From positions 320,161-384,160 of the forward strand of contig NZ_JBLWFK010000006.1 in assembly GCF_048323675.1 (NCBI RefSeq): a DNA stretch of 64,000 nucleotides, given 5' to 3'. The notes beneath the pieces were generated by a model. It saw nothing but the letters and a program-made list of their open reading frames with translations, had not been told where the DNA came from and did no database searches. Source of the DNA: Mangrovimicrobium sp048323675 (lineage in GTDB: Bacteria > Pseudomonadota > Gammaproteobacteria > Pseudomonadales > Halieaceae). The position numbers and the translations under genes were made by a program. Positions 8,917 through 15,700 of the stretch are shown here, one piece after another (within the stretch, counting starts at the first letter, position 1; each line of letters starts with the position of its first letter).

Positions 8917-8994
8917 GCCTACCGCTCCAGGCAGGGTAGCGCGTCAGCGTGTACCGGCGCCGCAGCGCCCTTGCTGGCATGTTTTACCAGGAGC
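8917..8994 (-). other. attC of cassette 5
   Basis: More degenerate: R'' end GCTCCTGGT overlaps the gene end, the stem includes GCCAGCAAGGGCGC, and R' is GGTAGGC. The cassette 5' end shares CAGGAG with the complement of R''. Similar central sequence to the cassette 1 site (GCGCCCTTGC on +). Confidence 0.7.
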
Positions 8995-9373
8995 ACTTGA
9001 CGGCATGCAGTTCACTGCCTGCCACCTCCTGCATACTTTTAAATACCCAGTTATTAGCCGATGAAAAATTGGCCACCAGCGGCCCCAGATTGAGCAAAAT
9101 TTCGGCGGCCTTTTCCCAGCTAACCGGGGTTTTTCTCACAACAGTTTCCAGGGAGGAAACACACGTAACAGGGTTTAGCCGTTCAGCAGTGATGATTGAT
9201 TCGATAAGTGCCGACCTGTAAATGCTCATCCCGTCGCTGGTTTGGCTTGCATCATTATCAATCCTGAAGACCATCTTATGCCTTGTGTTCTCTGGATCGA
9301 GAAAGGTGACACTTAGGGAAGCTCCATCCTTGCACACACCCAGAGAAACGATGTCTTTAACCTCGGTATGCAC
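8984..9373 (-). CDS. hypothetical protein (integron cassette 5)
   Basis: A 129-aa soluble protein that I do not recognise. It lacks a signal peptide and membrane segments. It is more Ser/Asn/Lys-rich than its neighbours, with an N-terminal beta-like half (VSLGVCKDGASLSVTFLDP) and a helical C-terminal half (KAAEILLNLGPLVANF) ending in Cys-Ser-Trp. Its TAA stop lies within the R''-side end of its attC (8917-8994), as usual for gene cassettes. Likely an ORFan cassette protein. Confidence 0.65.
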   Translation of the reverse strand: MHTEVKDIVSLGVCKDGASLSVTFLDPENTRHKMVFRIDNDASQTSDGMSIYRSALIESIITAERLNPVTCVSSLETVVRKTPVSWEKAAEILLNLGPLVANFSSANNWVFKSMQEVAGSELHAVKCSW

Positions 9374-9379
9374 TTTTAC

Positions 9380-9449
9380 TCCTGACGCCTACAACAGTGA
9401 TTGGCACACGCGCAGCGTGTGACAATCCCATTGCTTGTAATTGTTAGGC
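9380..9449 (-). other. attC of cassette 4 (tspO)
   Basis: R'' GCCTAAC (perfect), L'' TTACAAGCAATGGGATTG paired with L' CAATCACTGTTGTAG with a bulge, loop ACACGCTGCGCGTGT, and R' GTCAGGA (T to C at core position 3). The cassette 5' end G/TTAGGA complements R'' at 6 of 7. Confidence 0.82.
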
Positions 9450-9459
9450 AAATGCCGCA

Positions 9460-9957
9460 TTAACCCAATACCTCTGGGTTTAGTTGCCAAACAGAATAGT
9501 TGAGTGCCGACGCGAAGATCACCCATAGCAAATATGGAACCAGTAGTGCGCCTGCTAATGGCTTGATGCGCCAAAACGAAATGAGCGTTGCGATGAGAAG
9601 CGTAAAAAGTAGAAGAATATCTGCAAAGGCCAGCGCTCCGCGGTGCCAACCAAAGAAAAGCCAGCTCCACAGCGCGTTGAATGCGAGTTGCGCTAAAAAA
9701 ATAATGAGCGCGGATTGGGCTGCACGAAAGCCGCCGATACGCCAAATTAGCCAAGCAGCAATACCCATTAATGCATATAGGGCCGTCCAGACTGGCCCAA
9801 AGAGCCAAGAAGGAGGAGCCCAATCGGGACGTATGAGTTGTGCATAGAACGAGCCGGCGTGAATTGATGCGGCAGCACCAATGGCTGCAGCAAAAAAGAC
9901 AACCACCAGCCAGCAAACAAAACCGGTAACTTGGTACTGTTTTGTAAGCTGCTGCAT
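9460..9957 (-). CDS. tspO: TspO/MBR family tryptophan-rich sensory protein (integron cassette 4)
   Basis: A 165-aa five-helix membrane protein of the TspO/peripheral benzodiazepine receptor family, which binds tetrapyrroles and related ligands. Diagnostic stretches are FYAQLIRPDWAPPSWLFGPVW (short of the full helix), NALWSWLFFGWHRG and PYLLWVIFASALNYSVW. Length is typical. It is the sole gene of a cassette bounded by attC sites at 9380-9449 and 9973-10047. The 20-nt leader between cassette start and ATG contains CGGAGTCC as a ribosome site, so it relies on an upstream promoter or one within the previous cassette. Confidence 0.92.
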   Translation of the reverse strand: MQQLTKQYQVTGFVCWLVVVFFAAAIGAAASIHAGSFYAQLIRPDWAPPSWLFGPVWTALYALMGIAAWLIWRIGGFRAAQSALIIFLAQLAFNALWSWLFFGWHRGALAFADILLLFTLLIATLISFWRIKPLAGALLVPYLLWVIFASALNYSVWQLNPEVLG

Positions 9958-9972
9958 CTGGACTCCGATTTT

Positions 9973-10047
9973 TCCTAACGCCTCAGGCTGGGGCCCGCGT
10001 TAGCGGGTCCCGCGCCTAAGGCGCCTTGCAGCCCTGACTTGCTATGC
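9973..10047 (-). other. attC of cassette 3 (csp)
   Basis: R'' GCATAGC, L'' AAGTCAGGGCTGC against L' CAGCCTGAGGC with a bulged G, GC-rich centre, and R' GTTAGGA (cleavage after G at 9979). The cassette 5' end G/TTATGCG matches the R'' complement GCTATGCG except at one base. Confidence 0.85.
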
Positions 10048-10057
10048 GTGTTTTTAC

Positions 10058-10261
10058 TTACAGTGGTTTCACATTGTTTGCGCAAGGGCCTTTTTGACCT
10101 TGGCCCACTTCATAACTTACCTTTTGACCATCGTTCAAGGATTTATAACCACTAACCTGGATTTCAGAGTGATGGACAAACAAATCTTTTCCACCATCAT
10201 CAGGGGTAATAAATCCAAAACCCTTGTCTGCATTAAACCATTTAACTGTACCTGTACTCAT
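10058..10261 (-). CDS. CspA-family cold-shock protein (integron cassette 3)
   Basis: A 67-aa single cold-shock domain with RNP1 (KGFGFI) and RNP2 (LFVHHS) RNA-binding motifs; it begins MSTGTVKWFN and ends in the usual KGPCANNV region. An RNA chaperone by family. The cassette gives it an 85-nt leader before the ATG, which contains a T-rich tract and CATAAAT, possibly an internal promoter and a csp-type 5' UTR. The attC follows 11 nt after the stop codon. Confidence 0.93.
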   Translation of the reverse strand: MSTGTVKWFNADKGFGFITPDDGGKDLFVHHSEIQVSGYKSLNDGQKVSYEVGQGQKGPCANNVKPL

Positions 10262-10340
10262 ATCTTGTAATCTTCATTTATGGTGAGTTGAAAAAAATCC
10301 AGTCCACTATCACCATCGTGGAACTAGCATCGGGTAATTC

Positions 10341-10396
10341 GCATAACGACAAAAGCTGCGCGGCGAAGCCGCCTGCAGCCTTTACTTGTCAGGGGC
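10341..10396 (-). other. attC of cassette 2 (brnTA)
   Basis: A 56-bp site: R'' GCCCCTGAC overlapping the end of brnA, L'' AAGTAAAGGCTGC pairing with L' region GCAGC...GCTTTTGTC, a GCGGCTTCGCCGC loop, and R' GTTATGC. The cassette 5' end TTAGGGGC complements R'' at 7 of 8 positions. Confidence 0.85.
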
Positions 10397-10615
10397 GTGT
10401 TCAAGGCGCTCGGCCAGCCATACTTTGATGATGGACTGACGAGTAACTCCCAACCTGGCCGCCTCTCTATCGAGAGATACGATCATCCATTCGGGGAAAT
10501 CTACGTTTACTCTACGCGGAGTCTGGTTCGGCCGTTTCAGGCTAGAAAGGTCCAAATCATCAATTATGTCTTCCTTGCCCTGGTCGAACTTTTTGTCGAA
10601 ACCTTTAGCTTTCAT
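10382..10615 (-). CDS. brnA: BrnA-type antitoxin (integron cassette 2)
   Basis: A 77-aa antitoxin with a Lys/Asp-rich N-terminus, a RRVNVDFPEWMI strand and a C-terminal ribbon-helix-helix-like segment (LDREAARLGVTRQSIIKVWLAERL). By family it neutralises BrnT and, with it, represses the brnTA promoter. It overlaps the end of brnT by 11 nt. The last codons (Ala-Pro-Asp-Lys-stop) are formed by the R'' box of the attC (GCCCCTGAC), so recombination-site and coding sequence share bases. Confidence 0.88.
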   Translation of the reverse strand: MKAKGFDKKFDQGKEDIIDDLDLSSLKRPNQTPRRVNVDFPEWMIVSLDREAARLGVTRQSIIKVWLAERLEHAPDK

Positions 10616-10865
10616 AGAGTTCTACCTCAGCCTTTCGAGACCGCCTGACCGAAATTAATCGAATCGCCTCATCTCGATATGCAAAAACGGCGGACCAGTA
10701 CTGCCCGTTGAAACGAGCAATTACGATGGATCTTGGTTCATCATCAGACCTTGCGGCCAACTCCACCAAGTTCGGGTCATCCCACAGGAGTTGACCCTGT
10801 TCAAAATCGATCCCATGCTTCTTGAGAGCAAATGCGCTCTTTCTTCGGTCGTACTGGAACTTCAT
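10605..10865 (-). CDS. brnT: BrnT-type ribonuclease toxin (integron cassette 2)
   Basis: An 86-aa BrnT-family RelE-like ribonuclease: N-terminal FQYDRRKSAFALKKHGIDFEQ, central DEPRSIVIARFNGQYWSAVF and C-terminal IRLISVRRSRKAEVELY, all in the family order. The ATG at 10865 gives the family N-terminus. No Shine-Dalgarno is visible; a promoter (TTGTCA, 17 bp, TATTTT) would start the transcript about 4 nt before the ATG, so translation may be leaderless. A 7-bp-arm palindrome covers the -10. Toxin-antitoxin modules are known stabilisers of integron arrays. Confidence 0.88.
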   Translation of the reverse strand: MKFQYDRRKSAFALKKHGIDFEQGQLLWDDPNLVELAARSDDEPRSIVIARFNGQYWSAVFAYRDEAIRLISVRRSRKAEVELYES

Positions 10866-10867
10866 CG

Positions 10868-10886
10868 TGGTATAGAAAATATACCA
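10868..10886 (-). promoter_or_regulatory. candidate BrnA/BrnTA operator
   Basis: A perfect inverted repeat, TGGTATA - 5 nt - TATACCA, lies 2 nt upstream of the brnT ATG and overlaps the probable -10 box (TATTTT on the - strand; -35 TTGTCA at 10899-10904). BrnA autorepression is known from the family; that this palindrome is its site is inference from position. Confidence 0.6.
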
Positions 10887-10927
10887 TAATGGAGGCTGTG
10901 ACAAGAGGTGGAATGTGCGGGAGGAGC

Positions 10928-11002
10928 CCCTAATGCTTCAAGCAGGGGCCGGCGTTAGCCGGTCCCGGCGCGAAGCGCCCTTGCTGCCTTGACTTGTTAA
11001 GT
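10928..11002 (-). other. attC of cassette 1
   Basis: R'' box ACTTAAC (10996-11002) is a perfect RYYYAAC; L'' AAGTCAAGGCAGC pairs with L' CTGCTTGAAGC with one extrahelical G, as in canonical attC. The terminal loop contains GCGCTTCGCGC. The R' end reads ATTAGGG rather than GTTAGGG. The cassette's own 5' end (TTAAGTGC) complements its R'' (GCACTTAA) perfectly. Confidence 0.85.
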
Positions 11003-11003
11003 G

Positions 11004-11354
11004 CTACCACAAATTTACGTCCTTGTGTTCATTTGAAACCCACCTTTCCATGGCAGCAGTTGCAACGATACTAGCCACCGCAACTCCTATTCCATAAATT
11101 GCGATGATAGTGCCACCAATAATTCCCGTTATTCCTGCAAAATGGCCAGACATACCCGTGTCCTGTGAAGACAAGATGTCTGCAGAATCAAAAAAGATAA
11201 AACAACCGCTTGCACTCAAACATGCACCTATAATCACACCGGAAATTCTAGAAATATTTTTATTCATAGGTGGCTTACTAGAATTGCGCAGTCTATTCCG
11301 CCATACGAGCGCAATTAAACATACAACCCCCAGTAGCACCCATGCGATGATCAT
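11004..11354 (-). CDS. small membrane protein (integron cassette 1, attI-proximal)
   Basis: A 116-aa protein with three hydrophobic segments: an N-terminal helix (IIAWVLLGVVCLIALVW) followed by a basic stretch (RNRLRNSSKPPMNK), a second helix with SGVIIGACLSASGCFIFF, and a Gly/Ile-rich third (GIIGGTIIAIYGIGVAVASI). I do not recognise a family. Its ATG is 10 nt from the cassette boundary and its TAG stop is 1 nt from the R'' box of attC, so nearly the whole cassette is coding. As the first cassette it is likely the newest and best expressed from any Pc promoter. Confidence 0.65.
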   Translation of the reverse strand: MIIAWVLLGVVCLIALVWRNRLRNSSKPPMNKNISRISGVIIGACLSASGCFIFFDSADILSSQDTGMSGHFAGITGIIGGTIIAIYGIGVAVASIVATAAMERWVSNEHKDVNLW

Positions 11355-11363
11355 CGCGCCTGC

Positions 11364-11378
11364 ACTTAACAGTTAAGT
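11364..11378 (-). other. attI recombination site
   Basis: A perfect 15-bp palindrome ACTTAAC-T-GTTAAGT at the junction between the integrase side and cassette 1. The inner GTTAAGT fits the GTTRRRY core with cleavage between 11370 and 11369, and the outward copy provides the inverted L box expected of an attI simple site. The rest of attI and a Pc promoter should lie in 11379-11570, where I could not fix their limits. Confidence 0.7.
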
Positions 11379-11694
11379 ACATTGACGGGGCTAATTGTCA
11401 CACATTCCTTGTTTGTCACCATTCCTGCTCCCCGAATTAGAAGTACTTCCCAAAAAATCAGTTACTTAGCATAGATCACTATTCAATTAGCCAAAACAAT
11501 AGACGCCGCCATTCTGTAATTTCCATCAAATCCGGCCACGAAAATCGCATTCTCACTTTTTATTTTTTCTTGTGAATCATGTAGATAATGCTCTTCCTGG
11601 CAATATCCTGCTTCCAATTCCCCTGAAAAAGCCGATTGACCCACCATCACCTAGATGTACTGTATATAAAAACAGCACATCTAGGAGTGCCAAA
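11379..11694. other. attI/intI promoter region without a gene
   Basis: 316 bp of AT-rich sequence between the cassette array and intI. It holds the intI promoter (TTGACC at 11636-11641, 16 bp, TACTGT) and its LexA box near the right end. The leftward Pc promoter for the cassettes is expected here but I cannot point to convincing -35/-10 boxes. An open frame runs through most of it into intI but includes the LexA operator and is not considered coding. Confidence 0.6.
11658..11677 (+). promoter_or_regulatory. LexA (SOS) box of intI
   Basis: CTGTATATAAAAACAG at 11660-11675 is an exact CTGT-N8-ACAG operator, flanked by TA on the left as in the E. coli consensus. It overlaps the predicted -10 and lies 19 bp before the intI ATG. 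It sits in a larger dyad: CCTAGATGT (11650-11658) and ACATCTAGG (11677-11685) are perfect complements. SOS control of integron integrases is established in other bacteria. Confidence 0.92.
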
Positions 11695-12678
11695 ATGGAC
11701 GACATACGACAACCCATCCCCCTGGGATCGACAAAATTCACACATCTGCTGCGGCAGGACATGCGTGACAAAGGATATTCCTACCAGACCGAAAAAACCT
11801 ATATGCACTGGATCAAACGATTCATCTACTTCCATCACAAAGCACATCCCCGCACTATGGGTGCGGAGCACATCAACCAGTTCCTGAGCCACCTGGGTTG
11901 CCAGCGTGACTGTTCGCCTGGGACACAACGCATTGCGCTGAATGCGCTCATCTACCTTTACCGCAAATCCCTGGGTGTTGACCTTGAGCCCCTGGACTTC
12001 GAGAAGGCACGACACAAACGCCGGCTTCCGGTAGTACTCAGCCACAGTGAAGTACAGCATATCCTGGCTGAACTCAGCGGCAGCTATCACTTGATGGTTT
12101 CATTGCTTTACGGGGCGGGCCTTAGACAGAACGAACTGCTCAGCCTCAGGGTCAAGGACGTCGATTTTGAGCTCAATACTCTGACAGTTCGCTCGGGAAA
12201 GGGGGATAAGGATCGCACGACGCTGCTTCCGCAAAGCTTGCACGATGCGCTTCATCGACAAATCGCCTCAGTTGCCACGCTGCACCGGCGTGATATCGAG
12301 GATGGCTATGGCGAGGTCTATCTTCCCCATGCCCTGGCGCGCAAATACCCGGGTGCGGACCGCGAAATCGGCTGGCAGTTTCTCTTTCCTTCTACCTGTA
12401 TCGGTACTTGCCCCCGCTCCGGGGTGATGCGGCGCCATCATCTTCACCATACTTCGTTGCGCAAACATGTAACCCGGGCTCGCCGGGCCGCCGGTATTAC
12501 CAAGCACGTGAAGTGCCATACGTTCCGCCACAGTTTCGCCACCCGGCTGCTACAGAAAGGCTATGACATTCGCACCATCCAGAAGCTTCTCGGCCACAGC
12601 GATGTAAAAACCACGGAAATCTACACCCACGTCCTCGGCCGTGGTGCGATGGGTGTCATCAGCCCGGTGGATGAGTAA
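11695..12678 (+). CDS. intI: integron integrase (tyrosine recombinase)
   Basis: 327 aa. Tyrosine-recombinase catalytic residues are visible: R144 (GAGLRQNELL), H275/R278 (CHTFRHSFATRLL), H301 (LLGHSDV) and Y310 (TTEIYTHV). The IntI-specific extra helix domain is present at about 218-250 (ADREIGWQFLFPS ... RSGVMRRHHLHHT), which separates integron integrases from XerC/D. The N-terminal SAM-like domain has KTYMHWIKRFIYFHH. The ATG at 11695 is chosen because AGGAG is 7 nt upstream and because the LexA operator would otherwise be inside the gene. Catalyses attI x attC and attC x attC exchange. Intact and apparently functional. Confidence 0.95.
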   Translation: MDDIRQPIPLGSTKFTHLLRQDMRDKGYSYQTEKTYMHWIKRFIYFHHKAHPRTMGAEHINQFLSHLGCQRDCSPGTQRIALNALIYLYRKSLGVDLEPLDFEKARHKRRLPVVLSHSEVQHILAELSGSYHLMVSLLYGAGLRQNELLSLRVKDVDFELNTLTVRSGKGDKDRTTLLPQSLHDALHRQIASVATLHRRDIEDGYGEVYLPHALARKYPGADREIGWQFLFPSTCIGTCPRSGVMRRHHLHHTSLRKHVTRARRAAGITKHVKCHTFRHSFATRLLQKGYDIRTIQKLLGHSDVKTTEIYTHVLGRGAMGVISPVDE

Positions 12679-12718
12679 AGGCAGCACGGTTGATGGCTAT
12701 ATTTGACGGAACACAAAT

Positions 12719-12736
12719 ACTGTATAAGTATACAGT
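12719..12736 (+). promoter_or_regulatory. LexA (SOS) box of dnaE2
   Basis: ACTGTATAAGTATACAGT is a perfect 18-bp palindrome containing CTGT-N8-ACAG. It ends 2 bp before the dnaE2 ATG. A -35-like TTGACG is at 12703-12708. Any -10 within the box puts the transcript start within a few bases of the ATG. Confidence 0.92.
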
Positions 12737-12738
12737 TT

Positions 12739-15700
12739 ATGTCAAGCTATGCCGAACTTCACTGCCTGAGCTGCTACAGCTTCCTGCGCGGCGCTTCCCA
12801 TCCCCACGAACTGGTGGAACGGGCAGCCGCGCTCGGCTACGCGGCGCTGGCAATAACAGACGAGTGTTCCCTGGCGGGTATCGTCAAGGCACACGTGGCA
12901 GCGCGGGAGGTCGGCCTGAAATTGATTGTCGGCAGCGAATTTAAACTGGAGGAAGGCCTGCGCCTGCTTGCCCTGGTGCCCTCGCGGGCGGCGTATTCGG
13001 AACTGTCCGGCCTTATCACGCTGGCGCGCCGTCGCAGCCCCAAAGGTGAATACCGGTTGGCCCTGCGCGATGTGATATTTCACCTGAAGCGCTGCCTGCT
13101 GGTTCTCCTGCCCCATGGCAGCGAAGGCGAAGAAGACTACTGCAGGCAGTTGGCCCGCCTTTGCAAGGATCGGCTGTGGCTCGGCTTCAGCCACCAGTTG
13201 GGCAACAATGCGGCCTCGCGTTTCCTGCAGGTCCAGCAACTGTCCTCCGCACTGCAGGTTCCCCTGGTCGCCTGTGGCGACGTGCGCATGCACGTGGCGG
13301 CGCGCAAGCCGCTGCACGATGTCTTCACCGCGCTGCACCACAACACCAGCATCGGTCAGCTCGGCCGGCGGCGGCTGGCCAACAGCCAGGGCCACCTGCG
13401 CCCGGTGGAGCGCATCGCCTCGCTCTACCCTCCCGCCCTGCTGGCCGAATCCCTGCGCATTGCCGCCCTGTGCCAGTTCAGCCTGGAGGAACTGCGCTAC
13501 GAATACCCCGAGGAAGTGGTACCCGAAGGCTGCGATGCCAGCAGCTACCTGCGCCAGTTGGTGGACGCAGGCGCCGCCTCCCGCTGGCCGGATGGCGTGC
13601 CGGAAGCCATACAGCAGCGCATCGATACGGAACTGGCACTGGTCGGGGAGCTCCGCTACGAGTACTACTTCCTCACCGTCCACGACATCGTCCGCTTCGC
13701 CCGCGAACGCGACATCCTCTGCCAGGGCCGCGGTTCGGCGGCCAATTCGGTGGTCTGCTACTGCCTCGGCATTACCGAGGTCTCCCCGCAGCAGATCTCC
13801 CTGCTGTTCGAACGCTTCATATCAAGGGAGCGGGACGAACCGCCGGACATCGATGTCGACTTCGAGCACCAGCGCCGGGAAGAGGTCATCCAGTACATCT
13901 ACGGCAAGTACACCCGCCGCCGCGCCGCGCTGGCGGCCACGGTCATTACCTACCGCGCGCGCAGCGCGGTGCGCGATGTGGGCAAGGCCCTGGGGCTGGA
14001 CCCGGTCTTCGTCGACGACCTCGCCAGGTCCATGGCCTGGTGGGACCGCACCGGCGACCTCGCCAAACGCTTCCAGGAACAGGGCGTCGCCGAGCACAGC
14101 AAACAGGCCGGACTGTTCTATGCGCTGGTCCAGCAAATTCTCGGCTTTCCCCGCCACCTCTCCCAGCACGTGGGCGGCTTCGTCATCACCCGCAGCCCCA
14201 TCTCCACGCTGGTGCCGGTGGAAAACGCCAGCATGGACGAGCGCACGGTCATCCAGTGGGACAAGGAAGACATCGAATCCCTGGGCCTGCTGAAGGTAGA
14301 TATCCTCGCCCTCGGCATGCTCTCCGCAATCCGCAAAAGCCTGCGCATGGTGCACCGCTACTGCCCGCAAATCCGCAGTATTGCCGACGTACCGAAAGAT
14401 GACCAGTCGACCTACCGCATGCTGCAGCAGGCGGACACCATCGGCGTGTTCCAGATCGAATCGCGGGCGCAGATGTCCATGCTGCCGCGGCTAAAGCCGG
14501 CCTGTTTCTACGACCTGGTGATCCAGGTCGCCATCGTGCGCCCCGGCCCCATCCAGGGCGACATGGTGCACCCCTACCTGCGCCGCCGCCAGGGCCAGGA
14601 AGCGGTCAGCTATCCCTCGGATGACATCCGCTGCGTACTCGAAAGCACCCTCGGCGTACCCATCTTCCAGGAGCAGGTGATCAAGCTGGCGATGGTCGCG
14701 GCGGGTTTCTCCGGCGGCGAGGCGGACCAGCTGCGCCGCGCCATCGCCAACTGGGGACGCAACAGCAAGCTGCTCACCTTCGAACAGAAACTGACCCAGG
14801 GCATGATCGAGCGCGGCTACGACGCCGATTTCGCCCGCCGCCTGTTCGACCAGATCAAGGGCTTCGCCGGTTACGGTTTCCCGGAATCCCACTCGGCCAG
14901 TTTCGCCCTGCTCGCCTATGTCTCGGCCTGGCTCAAGCGCCATCACCCCGCCGCTTTCTATACCGGCCTGCTGAACAGCCAGCCGATGGGTTTCTACTCC
15001 CCCTCCCAACTGGTGCAGGATGCCCGGCGCCACGGAGTGGTGGTCCTGCCGGTGGATGCCAACCTCAGTGAATGGGAACACCAGCTGCTCGAACACACAA
15101 CGCCCACCGCACCTGCAGCCGGGGATTTTCCCCCGGGCAATCACGCTATCCGGCTCGGCCTGTGCCTGGTGCGGGGGCTGAGCCGCGAGGGCGCCCTGCG
15201 GCTGGTAGAGGCCCGGGCCCAGGCCCCCTTTCGCCAGGTCAGCGACCTGCGCCGCCGGGCGCACCTGGACAAGCGCGACATGGAAGCGCTGGCGGACGCC
15301 AATGCCCTGGCCGCCCTCTCCGGCCACCGCCACCAGGCCCAGTGGCAAATCATGGCGCTGGAAGCCCCGCGCCCGCTATTGCGGGAAGAGGAGTTCCAGG
15401 GCGGCCGCTACTTCGACGACGGCATACAGCTCCCCGCCCCGGCGGTGGCGGAGGATGTGTTCTCGGATTACCGCGCCACCGGCCTGAACCTGGGCGCCCA
15501 CCCCCTCAGCCTGCTGCGCGGCCAGCCGCCCTTCGACCGCTGCAAGCGCCACGCGGACCTCGCCCACATCGGCAACCACCGCTTCGTGCGCATCGCCGGG
15601 CTGGTCACCTGCCGGCAGCGCCCGGGCAGCGCCGCGGGGGTGGTGTTCCTCACCCTGGAGGACGAGACCGGCAACAGCAATGTGGTGGTCTGGAAACAGA

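Larger units (their letters stand above)
8331..12678. mobile_element. chromosomal integron with integrase, attI and six-cassette array
   Basis: Integrase gene on +, array on -, the standard divergent arrangement. Cassette limits read from the G/TT cleavage points: 10934-11369, 10347-10933, 9979-10346, 9386-9978, 8923-9385 and 8337-8922 (about 370-590 bp each). Every cassette carries one product or one operon and ends in a 56-78-bp imperfect palindrome. All cassette genes read in the same direction, away from attI. The array is more AT-rich than the flanks. The small size and different, non-identical attC sequences resemble environmental proteobacterial integrons rather than a Vibrio-type superintegron. 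Confidence 0.88.

Noticed and set aside
11572..11694. N-terminal extension of the integrase from an ATG at 11572
   Set aside because: It would place the LexA operator and promoter inside the gene; the ATG at 11695 has AGGAG at correct spacing and the family N-terminus.
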